Below, one piece after another: positions 6,902-15,222 of a stretch of 62,631 bases of DNA. Positions within the stretch are counted from its first letter, which is position 1. The number at the start of each line of letters is the position of its first letter. The translations under genes were made by a program, and so were the position numbers. This DNA is from Candidatus Thorarchaeota archaeon (GTDB taxonomy: Archaea; Asgardarchaeota; Thorarchaeia; Thorarchaeales; Thorarchaeaceae). The stretch spans positions 1-62,631 of the forward strand of contig RDNZ01000012.1 in NCBI GenBank assembly GCA_011364905.1, given 5' to 3'. The notes under the pieces are model-generated. The model was given only the letters and a program-made list of their open reading frames with translations. It was not told the origin of the DNA and did no database searches.

Positions 6902-7238
6902 CACAAGTCATTCTCTCCGAGGATAGAGTTGTAGTTTCTCTATATAAGGAGGTGTCGCGCAATACGATACCTCTAGGGTCTCATTCTGATTGACTCTGAG
7001 GCCACTCTAAATTGTTAGTAATACCTAGAACTGGATGTTGCTGCAGTGGAAGGAAAGGGAAGTAAAAAGGGGATTTTTGATACTTAACAAATGGCCACAA
7101 ATGACTAGTTGGCCGAGTGTAAATCCTTCAGCATAACATCTGTCATGTATCGTCTTTACTCATTATTGGGAAACCAATCAGACATTCGAGGTGATTACCT
7201 GCAGCTAGTTTTGTCAAGCAATGATAATCTCTTGTCTG
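6902..7238. other. intergenic region with promoter-like TATA element
   Basis: The only clear element is TATATAA at 6941-6947. On the minus strand it lies about 40 bases before the 135-residue hypothetical gene and is probably its TATA box. The rest (6950-7238) is AT-rich, and I see no supported gene; a frame here on the plus strand overlaps DUF134 and looks like chance. Confidence 0.45.
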
Positions 7239-7550
7239 TCACGTTTCCTCCTCTAATGGAAAACCAACAACTAGTGGTCTTCCTTCATAGATTGACCGGG
7301 TCACTTTCTCTCTCGCACTGGCCAGCAGACGCCATACAGTACCTCTGCTGATACCCATCGTTTTACCAGCCTGTTCTTGGTATAGTCCCTCCAAGTCTAC
7401 AAGACGAAGAACCTCTACTTCAGCAAAATCGATATGAATTGGATCTTCTAGACCCGAAGGTTCAGGGGTCATCTTTTCCGCTTTGGGTTTGCGGCCTATC
7501 CTAGGCTGAATCGGAAACCTACCACGGCCACCTTTTCTTCGGCGGTGCAT
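7239..7550 (-). CDS. DUF134 (UPF0251) predicted DNA-binding protein
   Basis: The 103-residue protein has the DUF134 layout: an arginine-rich start (MHRRRKGGRGRFP), then a sigma-70 region-4-like helix-turn-helix. The marks are LRLVDLEGLYQEQAGKTMGI and SRGTVWRLLASAREKV, where the second block is the recognition helix. Family members are thought to bind DNA and are often near iron-sulfur or molybdenum-related genes. Here it precedes nothing on its own strand and is probably a stand-alone regulator. Its 5' region holds a small AAGCGC-AGAA-GCGCTT hairpin at 7601-7616. Confidence 0.85.
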   Translation of the reverse strand: MHRRRKGGRGRFPIQPRIGRKPKAEKMTPEPSGLEDPIHIDFAEVEVLRLVDLEGLYQEQAGKTMGISRGTVWRLLASAREKVTRSIYEGRPLVVGFPLEEET

Positions 7551-7729
7551 ATCAATACCCGAGTAGATAGTGCGGAGGTTTCTTATTACACTTTGTAGCT
7601 AAGCGCAGAAGCGCTTTGGACTGCTAAAACATAGATTTCATTGTTGATTCTGTTTCGAATCGTTGTTCCAGAGTGAAGTGTTTATCACTTAGTGAGGTAA
7701 TAGAATATCCGTCAATGGAGAGCCTTGCC

Positions 7730-8947
7730 ATGGGATTCAGCGTCGGGATTGTTGGTAAACCTTCGAGTGGTAAGACATCATTCACAAATGCGGCATGTAT
7801 GACTGACTTCAAGGTAGGAAGTTATCCATTCACAACCATAGAGGCAAATGTGGGTGTGACACACGTTAGAACCAGATGTGCATGTGCTGATTTTAATGTG
7901 GATGACGATCCTAAAAACTCAATATGCATAGATAGAGTAAGACTCGTGCCCATCAAGCTGATTGACGTTGCTGGACTTGTGCCTGGAGCCCATGAGGGCC
8001 GCGGGATGGGAAACCAGTTCCTTGACGATCTCAGACAAGCAGATGTCCTCATTCATATAGTAGATGCAAGTGGAGGACTAGATTCAGAGGGACAAGAGGT
8101 CGATGCGGGGAGTCATGATCCAGCGGATGATGTGAGATTCCTCGAGGATGAGTTGGTAGAATGGATGCTAGGAATTGTCCAAAAGGATTGGCGAAGGATT
8201 ACTGGTCGAGTCAGGTCTGAGGGCACCAAGCTTGAGGAGTTACTCTTGGAGAAGCTGTCTGGATTGAATATCACAAGAGGACATATTCTCAGGGCAATGA
8301 GAGATTCTGGTCTCAAGGCGGACGCTGCTGACAAATGGACTGATGAGGAAACAAGAAACTTCGTCAGAACACTGCAAAAGATTGCAAAACCAATCATTAT
8401 CGCTGCCAACAAGATTGACCGACCAACTGCCGAGGACAACTTCAAGCGATTGCAGGCTGAGTTTCCTGATTATCTGATAGTACCAGTGAGTGCGCTTACA
8501 GAGAAGGTGCTGAAAGACCTAGAGAGGAAAGGCGTTATCAAGTACATACCAGGTGATGATGATTTTGAGATTCAGGACCAAAGCGGTTTGAAGGAGTCGG
8601 AGATTGACCAGCTGAGAAAGATAAAGGAGCAGATTCTCAAGAAGTATGGGGGATCAGGCGTTCAGAACCTATTGAACAGAGCTGTGTTCGACTATTTACA
8701 CATGATTACCGTATATCCAGTTCACGATGCTAATTCTCTCACTGACAGCGATGGTAATGTGCTTCCTGATGTATATCTTGTTCCTGAAGGCACGACTGCT
8801 AAGGAGTTTGCAGGATATATCCACACAGACTTGATGGACTCTTTCATACATGGGATAGATGCTAGGACAAAGATGAGAATAAGTGACAAACATGTATTGA
8901 AGGATAGAGACGTCATCAAAATCGTGAGCGCCAAGGGCTCAAAGTGA
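7730..8947 (+). CDS. OBG-family GTPase, archaeal YchF-like
   Basis: This 405-residue protein is a TRAFAC-class GTPase of the archaeal YchF/OBG group, associated with ribosomes. The P-loop is GKPSSGKT at residues 9-16, switch II is DVAGLVPGAHEGRGMG, and the guanine-specificity motif is NKID near residue 227. The last 80 residues form a TGS domain (VYPVHDANSL, DRDVIKIVSAKG). The start ATG 7730 has GGAGAG eight bases upstream and gives the expected N-terminus MGFSVGIVG; more upstream starts (7673, 7715) lack this. It is monocistronic. Confidence 0.93.
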   Translation: MGFSVGIVGKPSSGKTSFTNAACMTDFKVGSYPFTTIEANVGVTHVRTRCACADFNVDDDPKNSICIDRVRLVPIKLIDVAGLVPGAHEGRGMGNQFLDDLRQADVLIHIVDASGGLDSEGQEVDAGSHDPADDVRFLEDELVEWMLGIVQKDWRRITGRVRSEGTKLEELLLEKLSGLNITRGHILRAMRDSGLKADAADKWTDEETRNFVRTLQKIAKPIIIAANKIDRPTAEDNFKRLQAEFPDYLIVPVSALTEKVLKDLERKGVIKYIPGDDDFEIQDQSGLKESEIDQLRKIKEQILKKYGGSGVQNLLNRAVFDYLHMITVYPVHDANSLTDSDGNVLPDVYLVPEGTTAKEFAGYIHTDLMDSFIHGIDARTKMRISDKHVLKDRDVIKIVSAKGSK

Positions 8948-9023
8948 TTCGGGACTAGTCGATTGCATCGGAATAACATCTGTTGTTCTCAGTTCTATAT
9001 ATACTCGTCAAATCCTCAGGACT

Positions 9024-9131
9024 ATGCATCAAACTATTGATTCCGAATTGCCTCATAAAGCGCCAAATCCAAGCTATGCAAATGCAGTGCTTACTCTCAG
9101 CCATCGTTCAAATACAGTATTAGAAAGATGA
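9024..9131 (+). CDS. possible leaderless small ORF (35 aa)
   Basis: An ATG sits about 25 bases after TATATATAC (8996-9004), the spacing expected for a leaderless archaeal transcript, and opens a 35-codon frame starting MHQTIDSELPHK. The frame ends 20 bases before the TTG of the next gene. Composition is unremarkable and no family is recognised. It may instead be untranslated leader of the downstream gene. Confidence 0.25.
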   Translation: MHQTIDSELPHKAPNPSYANAVLTLSHRSNTVLER

Positions 9132-9151
9132 AACGAGCTGAGTGACAAACT

Positions 9152-9574
9152 TTGGAGATTTTCTCAACCCTCGATGATGCAAAAGATGCTGGTAGATTCC
9201 TTGCCAGATGTGGCCACTTCCCCACAATTTACAAACGCCTCGATAATGAATATATTCTTGTTAGCAAGGGGGAGTGGCCCCCAAGAGAGTCTTGGCCATT
9301 TCTGAAGTGGGATGGAGAGGACTGGATTCCCGTGTTAGCTAGACTTGATAGCTTTGAGATGGCCCAGGAGGCTACAGGTTTATTCGTTCTCCTCGGTCAC
9401 AACCCAATAGTTGTGGAGTTTCCGGGAATAACCTTTGATATCTTTTTGAAAGAGTCGGATGTGCCTACAGGAGCATGGATCATCACGAAATCAGATCCTT
9501 ATCATTCAGTGAAGCCAACCAAGCCACCTAGGAAGCATGATGACGAGGAACCTACTGAGATTTCAGTCTATTAG
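9152..9574 (+). CDS. hypothetical protein with two repeats of one small domain
   Basis: I do not recognise this 140-residue protein, but it is internally duplicated. The unit of about 45 residues appears as LDDAKDAGRFLARCGHFPTI... and again as FEMAQEATGLFVLLGHNPIV..., each continuing into two beta strands and a P-x3-W motif (PPRESW and PTGAW). The pattern A-x2-A-x3-F-x4-GH-x-P is shared. The C-terminus is charged and proline-rich (KPTKPPRKHDDEEP). Start is TTG with no strong ribosome-binding site. Fold resembles a small alpha-beta module, perhaps a protein-protein adaptor. Confidence 0.6.
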   Translation: MEIFSTLDDAKDAGRFLARCGHFPTIYKRLDNEYILVSKGEWPPRESWPFLKWDGEDWIPVLARLDSFEMAQEATGLFVLLGHNPIVVEFPGITFDIFLKESDVPTGAWIITKSDPYHSVKPTKPPRKHDDEEPTEISVY

Positions 9575-9586
9575 TGTTTCAGAAAC

Positions 9587-10123
9587 TTAGGGAATTCGCT
9601 CTCCTAGGGTCCAGTATTGCCCAGACATTGACAGGTAGGTGAACAAGGATGTTTTCGAGGCATCAAAACGCCCCTTGTCATCGAGCGCTGATTCATCAAT
9701 ATGCACTGCAACGACCTCTGCAACAAAGAGGTCATGTGAGCCCAACGGGATAACCTGCGTGGTTCTGCATTCAATGTTTATTGGACACTCATCAATCATG
9801 GGAGCACTGACCCTTTCAGCTGGTACTGGTGTGAACCCGCACTCAGCAAACTTGTCATGTTCACGGCCTGACTTCGTTCCGGCAAATTTGGTCCCTTCGA
9901 TTTGCTCAGAAGAAGGAATGTTCAACACGAACTCTCCTGCCCCCTTGACAAGATTGTAGCTGTGGCGCTTAGGTCTGATACCAACGACGACTGTGGGAGG
10001 CTCACTGCAAACGTTGGCGACCCAAGAGAGTGTGATGATGTTGGGTCTGTCTTTCCCAGCCACACTCAGGAGCACAACTGGGCATGGTACGATGGCTGTT
10101 CTAGGATTTATCTGTCGTTTCAT
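9587..10123 (-). CDS. flavin reductase-like / flavoredoxin family FMN-binding protein
   Basis: This 178-residue protein has the split-barrel flavin reductase fold. Typical marks are the N-terminal PCPVVLLSVAGKDRPNIITLSWVANV (here in part: PNIITLSWVANVCSEPP), then VVVGIRPKRHSYNLV, GEFVLNIP and TKSGREHDKFAECGFT. Family members bind FMN and reduce flavin or iron with NAD(P)H, or serve as flavoredoxin electron carriers. I chose ATG 10123 (MKRQINPRTAIV) because it matches the usual N-terminus; a frame extends six residues further. It is divergent from the serA-like gene. Confidence 0.85.
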   Translation of the reverse strand: MKRQINPRTAIVPCPVVLLSVAGKDRPNIITLSWVANVCSEPPTVVVGIRPKRHSYNLVKGAGEFVLNIPSSEQIEGTKFAGTKSGREHDKFAECGFTPVPAERVSAPMIDECPINIECRTTQVIPLGSHDLFVAEVVAVHIDESALDDKGRFDASKTSLFTYLSMSGQYWTLGERIP

Positions 10124-10222
10124 ACTAGCATAGGTACTCAACCAAGTTAAGAAAATGCCGGGCCGTTGGATTTAAGTCCAAGTTGGAATCGCAGAACACA
10201 GAAAGCATGGATGGATTCTCCT

Positions 10223-11134
10223 ATGGGACGCGTACTTTTAGCAGATGCAATTGATGAGTCCGCTGTAGCTAGAATCAAGGCAGCAGGACATGAGATTATA
10301 GTGAGAAACAAAGAGGCTGATGGACCGATTGAGGAACAGATCAAGGGATTTGACTGTGTCATCGTTAGGAGCGCTACGAAGATAACAAGAGAGGTCATAG
10401 AGTCTGCAGACAATCTGAGGCTGATTGTAAGGGCCGGTGTTGGTCTCGATAATGTGGATAGGGAGGCGGCCAAGGAAAAGGGAATTGAGGTCAAGAACAC
10501 CCCTGAAGCACCAACCGTTTCTGTGGCCGAATTGGTCATTGCCATGATGCTTGCGCTGGCCAGAAACATCGCCCAGGCTGACAGCTCTATGAAAGATGGG
10601 CGTTGGGAGAAAAAGAAACTAACAGGCACTGAACTCCAAAACAAGAAACTGGGAATTATTGGTTTCGGTAGAATTGGACGCAAAGTGGCCGCAATGGCGA
10701 AGTCGTTTGATATGGACGTCCTATGTTATGATGTGTTGGATATCGATCAAGTTTCTGCAGACCTGGGTGCAAGGCGATGTAGTATTGAAGAACTGATAGC
10801 AAGTGCTGACTATATTACTGTTCACGTACCACTCGTTCCTCAGACAAAAGGTATGATAGGGGAGAAAGAGCTCAAAATAATGAAAAAGACAGCCTATCTA
10901 ATCAATGCCGCACGCGGTGGAATTATAGATGAGAAGGCACTTCTAAGGGCGCTCAACAATGGTGACATTGCGGGTGCTGCTCTGGATGTGTATGAAAACG
11001 AACCGCCCCTCGATTGGGAACTTGTCAAACATCCTCATGTCGTGGCAACTCCACATATTGCTTCCTCTACGGAAGAGGCTCAAGCACGAGTAGGTGAATT
11101 GACAGCGGATAAGGTGATAGCAGGTCTGAAATAG
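10223..11134 (+). CDS. D-3-phosphoglycerate dehydrogenase-like 2-hydroxyacid dehydrogenase (short form)
   Basis: This 303-residue enzyme belongs to the NAD-dependent D-2-hydroxyacid dehydrogenases and most resembles the short, ACT-less SerA that makes 3-phosphohydroxypyruvate for serine. The NAD site is GFGRIG around residues 147-152. The catalytic triad is Arg in NAARGG, Glu in YENEPP and His in TPHIAS. The core RAGVGLDNVDREAAKEKGI is typical of SerA. ATG 10223 (MGRVLLADAI) gives the usual start; ATG 10211 is possible. Without the regulatory domain it is probably not serine-inhibited. Glyoxylate or hydroxypyruvate reductase is an alternative. Confidence 0.85.
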   Translation: MGRVLLADAIDESAVARIKAAGHEIIVRNKEADGPIEEQIKGFDCVIVRSATKITREVIESADNLRLIVRAGVGLDNVDREAAKEKGIEVKNTPEAPTVSVAELVIAMMLALARNIAQADSSMKDGRWEKKKLTGTELQNKKLGIIGFGRIGRKVAAMAKSFDMDVLCYDVLDIDQVSADLGARRCSIEELIASADYITVHVPLVPQTKGMIGEKELKIMKKTAYLINAARGGIIDEKALLRALNNGDIAGAALDVYENEPPLDWELVKHPHVVATPHIASSTEEAQARVGELTADKVIAGLK

Positions 11135-11150
11135 TCGCCAAGAACCAGAG

Positions 11151-11317
11151 CGGTATATCTTTAAGCGAATTGCATGGGTGTCGACCTGGTTCTGGACTAT
11201 GTTCCAGAAAGATACCATTTCCTTTGTGTTGGCGGATACGTCCGCGCGGGATGTGGCCCATAGAGGCTGAACCACAAACAAAGCGAATATAGTTACAACA
11301 AAGGATGGAAATTCACA
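11151..11317 (+). promoter_or_regulatory. promoter and structured leader of the L15e operon
   Basis: A TATATCTTTAA element at 11153-11163 is the likely TATA box. Between the expected start and the L15e ATG lie roughly 130 bases with two hairpins: TTCTGGA / TCCAGAA (11190-11196 and 11203-11209) and GCGGA / TCCGC with a TACG loop (11232-11236 and 11241-11245). Leaders this long and GC-rich are unusual for archaeal ribosomal genes and may carry autoregulation or a small RNA. Confidence 0.4.
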
Positions 11318-11902
11318 ATGCCAACGGCATACCAGCACATGAATGAAACTTGGTTAAAGGAGCAGAAGAGGCGTACTGATCTAGTTAAAGGACGGCTTAT
11401 TGTCTGGAGAAAACAGGGCACTATTGTTAAACTGGACCGTCCCTCACGTCTTGGAAGAGCGCGATCTTTGGGATATAAGGCAAAACAAGGTTACATTGTT
11501 GTTCGGATAAAGACAGGTCGTGGTCCACGTGAGAAACCAAGACCAAGAATGGGACGTAAGCCTAGAAGTCTGGGTGTTGTGAAGTATACGCCTCAGAAAT
11601 CTCGACGTTGGATTGCTGAGGAGCGTGTTGGAAGAAAGTACCCTAATCTTAGAGTACTAAATTCGTATTGGGTTGGGTCGGACCACAAATGGGTCTGGCA
11701 TGAGGTCATTCTTGTAGATCCCAATCATCCAGTCATTTACAACGACCCAAATATCAACTGGATATGTGACCCTGCTCAGAAGGGGAGAGAGAATAGAGGA
11801 TTAACATCGGCAGGAAAAAGAAGTAGAGGTCTACGGAAAAAGGGAAGAGGCGCTGAAAAGATGCGACCATCTCTAGGTGCCAAAGGTAATCGTGGGAAGT
11901 AG
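11318..11902 (+). CDS. rpl15e: 50S ribosomal protein L15e
   Basis: This is large-subunit protein L15e, found only in archaea and eukaryotes. The 194-residue length and the marks RLGRARSLGYKAKQGYIVVR, KYPNLRVLNSYWVG and VILVDPNHPVI are diagnostic. The C-terminal third is strongly basic with GKRSRGLRKKGRG. It is the first gene of an operon with the COG1325 RNA-binding protein, Rpp30 and Pop5, an arrangement shared widely among archaea that couples ribosome and RNase P production. Confidence 0.96.
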   Translation: MPTAYQHMNETWLKEQKRRTDLVKGRLIVWRKQGTIVKLDRPSRLGRARSLGYKAKQGYIVVRIKTGRGPREKPRPRMGRKPRSLGVVKYTPQKSRRWIAEERVGRKYPNLRVLNSYWVGSDHKWVWHEVILVDPNHPVIYNDPNINWICDPAQKGRENRGLTSAGKRSRGLRKKGRGAEKMRPSLGAKGNRGK

Positions 11903-11931
11903 ACAAAACTCCCGGTACTGGGGGTTTGATT

Positions 11932-12396
11932 GTGTCTTCTGTGGTCAAAATCGAAGCTCGGGCATACTGTCGGGCTACAGAGATTTCAGAAAGGGTTATG
12001 TCGGCAATAAAGAGTCTGTATCCTGAAGAGTTTCGCGAACTTGTGGAGTTCGAGTCAACGGAGGTTGAGGGGCATTCGGGTGACAAGATCCAGGTTCTTA
12101 GGTCTGAACTAAGGGACAAAGTGCGTTGCGATGTTACTTTGGACTACATCTTTGGGAAATTGAAAGAAACCGACAGACGATATCTGCGCGACTCGCTGCT
12201 TCAGAGGCTGGATGAGAATTGTGTGCTTTTTGTCAGGATTGATAAGCAAGCAGCTTTTCTGAATGAAGTAGTCCTAGCAAGGGGACATGATGTTATCAGT
12301 GTTCAAGTGCATATCCGACAGTATCCGAGATGCAAGCAGGACGATGTAATAGCCATGTTGGAGAACCGTCTACGTGTAACTGGTGGTGATGACTAG
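11932..12396 (+). CDS. COG1325-type RNA-binding protein (exosome-associated family)
   Basis: The 154-residue protein belongs to the small archaeal COG1325 family with a ribosomal-L5-like fold, predicted to bind RNA. The pattern KIEARAYCRATEISERVMSA and the C-terminal GHDVISVQVHIRQYPRCK are typical. I chose GTG 11932 because GGGGGT ends six bases before it; TTG 11926 is too close to that site. It lies between L15e and Rpp30, the usual place of this gene, supporting a role in rRNA or tRNA processing. Its last base is shared with the start of the next gene. Confidence 0.85.
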   Translation: MSSVVKIEARAYCRATEISERVMSAIKSLYPEEFRELVEFESTEVEGHSGDKIQVLRSELRDKVRCDVTLDYIFGKLKETDRRYLRDSLLQRLDENCVLFVRIDKQAAFLNEVVLARGHDVISVQVHIRQYPRCKQDDVIAMLENRLRVTGGDD

Positions 12397-13088
12397 TGGT
12401 CATTGATCTAGGAGTCTATGTTCCTGATTCAAGTAGTCTAGAGGTATTCATCGAAATGGCGCAAGAACTAGGTTTCACTGGTCTTGCAACCCCTCACACC
12501 GAAAGTGAACCAGAACATCTCTTCGCCAACAGTAGGTTTTCTGTTTTGAAAAGAGCAGACTTGACTGGGAATAATATCAAGTCAGTAAGGAAGAGGGTCG
12601 ACGATGTTAGAAAGCACTCCATGATTGTGTCAGTTGGCCTTGCGTCAGTCGAAACAGCAAATTGGGCCGCTGATGATAAACGGGTGGATCTACTCACTCT
12701 CAATCACTTGCGAGATTATAGACTCCGCGATACAACAGCTCGTCTTGGGGCTGCATCTAACACAGCTCTCGAAATTAAATTCGAACCACTTCTGAATCTA
12801 GCAGGTCTTAACCGCTCGAAAGTAATCAAGATGTACAGGGAATCAATAAGCACTGCAATCAGTTCAGGAATGCAGGTCATTCTTTCTAGTGGCGCCAAAC
12901 ATCCGTTACATATGCGGTCTCCGAGAGCAATGCAATATCTATGTGAGTTACTAGGTATGGAGCCAAAATACGCGGAACATGCAGTCAATCAGGCACCCAT
13001 GGACATTGTTGAGAAGAATCGCAGAAGGTTCCGTTCTGATTACATAAGGGATGGATTGGAAATCATTCAGAGGGGGACTGAGGAGTGA
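12396..13088 (+). CDS. rnp3: ribonuclease P protein component 3 (Rpp30)
   Basis: This is the TIM-barrel protein subunit of archaeal RNase P, which with Pop5 activates the catalytic RNA for tRNA 5' maturation. The 230-residue chain contains the family core VDLLTLNHLRDYRLRDTTAR, followed by ALEIKFEPLL and the glycine-rich ILSSGAKHPLHMRSPRAM. GTG at 12396 overlaps the preceding TAG, and the end overlaps the Pop5 start by four bases, so the three are translationally coupled. Length and context fit. Confidence 0.92.
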   Translation: MVIDLGVYVPDSSSLEVFIEMAQELGFTGLATPHTESEPEHLFANSRFSVLKRADLTGNNIKSVRKRVDDVRKHSMIVSVGLASVETANWAADDKRVDLLTLNHLRDYRLRDTTARLGAASNTALEIKFEPLLNLAGLNRSKVIKMYRESISTAISSGMQVILSSGAKHPLHMRSPRAMQYLCELLGMEPKYAEHAVNQAPMDIVEKNRRRFRSDYIRDGLEIIQRGTEE

Positions 13089-13393
13089 AGAGGACGCGTA
13101 GACGTTATCTATCGTTCTATCTTCATTCGGATGGTTCATCCATAGACACAAAACAGCTCGGTACGGCAATTTGGAAGAATTTGTTGTCCATCTATGGTGA
13201 AGTGTGTGCAGCTGACTCCAAGCTGTACCTTGTGCAGTATGATGAAAAGACCGGTGATGGGATTCTTCAGTGTACGCTCTCCTCTCTCGATATGGTGATC
13301 ACTTCGGCTATCCTGATTGGTTCTATTGGAAAGAATCTAGTTTCATTTGAACCCAAGAGAATATCTGGCACCATTAAAGGCATCAAAAAATAG
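13085..13393 (+). CDS. rnp2: ribonuclease P protein component 2 (Pop5)
   Basis: The 102-residue protein is the RNP-fold partner of Rpp30 in archaeal RNase P. It begins KRTRRRYLSFYLHSDG and continues through AIWKNLLSIYGEV, with the core KLYLVQYDEKTGDGILQCT that matches Pop5. Translation starts at GTG overlapping the Rpp30 stop. It is the last gene of the L15e operon and is convergent with the JAMM gene six bases downstream. Confidence 0.92.
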   Translation: MKRTRRRYLSFYLHSDGSSIDTKQLGTAIWKNLLSIYGEVCAADSKLYLVQYDEKTGDGILQCTLSSLDMVITSAILIGSIGKNLVSFEPKRISGTIKGIKK

Positions 13394-13399
13394 TGTGCT

Positions 13400-13816
13400 T
13401 CACGACAGAAGCAAATCTAGTTCTTGAATCTGATTATCCTCTATAATAAAGGCCTTACTTACCCAAGTCCCACTCTCTTTTGACGCAATAAGCCAAGCAA
13501 CAGGATTAAGCTTCATGTTTTCTTGATCCCTCTTTGAGGGATATGGGGGCGCAGGATGTGAATGGAATATGCAAACAAGCTCCTCGCCAAGTGTTTCAGC
13601 CTCAATCAGGTGTTGGTATTGTTCTTCAGGGTCCATCATAAATGAAGTTGTACTGGAGAGAGATTCATTGCCAACAAGTCTAATGTGATTGGCTAGAATT
13701 GATTGATGTTTTACCTGTCCAAAAATGAGCGCTGCTGCCTCCATCGGTAGACTAGACTCAGCATGGTCATGAAGAATGACTAAATCCCTGTATGAGAGAT
13801 GCAGTTTGTACTGCAT
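13400..13816 (-). CDS. JAB1/MPN (JAMM) metalloprotease-like protein
   Basis: This 138-residue protein is a single JAB1/MPN domain. The glutamate lies in PMEAAALIFG, and the zinc motif is FHSHPAPPYPSKRD, where two His and an Asp would hold zinc. The spacing between the second His and the Ser is six residues rather than the common seven. JAMM proteins cut isopeptide or C-terminal amide bonds of ubiquitin-like or sulfur-carrier proteins. No ubiquitin-like, E1 or E2 gene lies in the window, so the substrate is open. The gene follows the Lrp regulator by 18 bases and may be cotranscribed with it. Confidence 0.8.
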   Translation of the reverse strand: MQYKLHLSYRDLVILHDHAESSLPMEAAALIFGQVKHQSILANHIRLVGNESLSSTTSFMMDPEEQYQHLIEAETLGEELVCIFHSHPAPPYPSKRDQENMKLNPVAWLIASKESGTWVSKAFIIEDNQIQELDLLLS

Positions 13817-13834
13817 CAGAAGGCCTCCAAACGT

Positions 13835-14272
13835 CTAGAAAGCAGATTTGATTTCTTCGAGTACGATGCAGGTTTCAGCATCACCAACACCTGGGATTCT
13901 TCCAAGGCGCGTTTCCAGGAATGATTTGAGCTCTGTGAGGTCATCCACAGTCACCATAATCATCAGACCGCAGGCCCCATCCAAGAAATAGGCCTCATTG
14001 ACCTCTTGAAATTCTCGGAGCTTTTTGGAAATCAACGCAGCCCCTTTCATTGCAGTCTTTACCCGAATGACTGCGCGTATTTTTCGTCCGATTTTCAGAG
14101 GGTCTAATACCACTGTGAATCTCTTGATGTATCCCTCATCGATGAGCCTTTTCACTCGTCGTCTGATGGTAACCTCAGTCCTTCCCACTGTTTCTGCAAT
14201 TTCACTGAAAGACCGCCTGCCATCACTCTGAAGCATGGATACTATCTGAGAATCAATCTTGTCCAGCTGCAT
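13835..14272 (-). CDS. Lrp/AsnC-family transcriptional regulator
   Basis: The 145-residue protein has an N-terminal winged helix (LDKIDSQIVSMLQSDGRRSF, then SEIAETVGRTEVTIRRRVKR) and a C-terminal RAM/AsnC ligand-binding domain (FTVVLDPLKIGRKIRAVIRV, then YFLDGACGLMIMVTVDD). Such regulators bind amino acids or similar metabolites and assemble as octamers. It is divergent from nothing close; the AT-rich spacer before it (14273-14403) should hold its promoter. The target is unknown; the nearest gene in the same direction downstream is the JAMM protein. Confidence 0.9.
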   Translation of the reverse strand: MQLDKIDSQIVSMLQSDGRRSFSEIAETVGRTEVTIRRRVKRLIDEGYIKRFTVVLDPLKIGRKIRAVIRVKTAMKGAALISKKLREFQEVNEAYFLDGACGLMIMVTVDDLTELKSFLETRLGRIPGVGDAETCIVLEEIKSAF

Positions 14273-14403
14273 GGTATTAGCCTCTTATTTTTGGCGCAAT
14301 ACGAACGCGACGAATGTTCGAAATCGTACATATATATTATCTGTTGCGTGTGAACTCGTTAGACACTTGCTTGATGAAGTAATGCATTCTCTCAAGTAGG
14401 GAG

Positions 14404-15222
14404 TTACAGTACACGCAGCTCTTCTTTAATGATTACATCCTCACGAGGCGACATGATGGCATAGAGCTCGATATGATCAACCAATGCTTTTGCATTGCGA
14501 ATCTTTTCCTCGAGGAGTTCCTGAATCTGAAAAATCCCGGACGCATTATTCATCGTCACTTCAATTCGAACTGTTTTGGATTCACCTTTCCGGATTCTAA
14601 CGTTCTCAATGGCACGAGCACTGGTACTGTGGATGTTGACACTTCCAGCCTCAAAGGGAATTCTTGCTCGTCCTTTTGTCATATCCAATGCATCAGCAAT
14701 GCCTACCACGCCAGCTTCAACCGTCATTGGTTTTGATACTCGATCATGACAGTAGATTGCGTGAAGAATATGATTTCTGATGTGAACTTGCTTGTGTCTA
14801 TTATCTGGATAGACCTTGGTTAGAATTCGTTCGATTATCGGTCTAGCGAGGACAACTGAGAACTCGTCATGATTGGTGCGACCAATCACCATACCTATGT
14901 CGTGAAGATAACAACCTAAGGTGACGACGAGTTCTGCATCATGCTCATCCCCTGTTTCCTCTTCAACAATAGTGGGTTGAATCCCCTTTGTCAGTTGTCT
15001 TAAGAGACGAATTCCATTCATTGTTACAATTAATGAGTGTGTGTGGCCATGATCTGAGTATCCCATCCTATCTATGGCCATGCGATTACCGTCCTCAAGC
15101 ATAGTCTGGACTTCAATATCGTTTTCTAGTTCTTCAAATGCAATTTGACAGAGTTTGTTCGTTTTGAATATTCTACGTACTCTGTCCTTAAGCGTACTTC
15201 GTTGCTTTGGGCTCTTCTTCAT
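14404..15222 (-). CDS. HD-domain phosphohydrolase, archaeal
   Basis: This 272-residue protein contains an HD metal-dependent phosphohydrolase domain: His in SDHGHTHSLIVTMNGIRLL, the HD pair in GCYLHDIGMVIGRTNHDE, and further His residues (HIRNHILHAIYCHD) with the distal Asp in GIADALDMTKGRAR. The C-terminal 80 residues are a separate beta/alpha domain (RKGESKTVRIEVTMNNASG) of unknown role. Similar archaeal HD proteins are uncharacterised. It is monocistronic and precedes no gene on its strand within 130 bases. Confidence 0.8.
   Translation of the reverse strand: MKKSPKQRSTLKDRVRRIFKTNKLCQIAFEELENDIEVQTMLEDGNRMAIDRMGYSDHGHTHSLIVTMNGIRLLRQLTKGIQPTIVEEETGDEHDAELVVTLGCYLHDIGMVIGRTNHDEFSVVLARPIIERILTKVYPDNRHKQVHIRNHILHAIYCHDRVSKPMTVEAGVVGIADALDMTKGRARIPFEAGSVNIHSTSARAIENVRIRKGESKTVRIEVTMNNASGIFQIQELLEEKIRNAKALVDHIELYAIMSPREDVIIKEELRVL

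Noticed and set aside
7109..7351. 80-codon frame on the plus strand over the DUF134 gene
   Set aside because: It overlaps the real DUF134 coding region antisense, has no recognisable motif and no ribosome-binding site.
13400..13816. part of a ubiquitin-like conjugation cluster
   Set aside because: No ubiquitin-like protein, E1, E2 or RING gene is next to the JAMM gene in this window.
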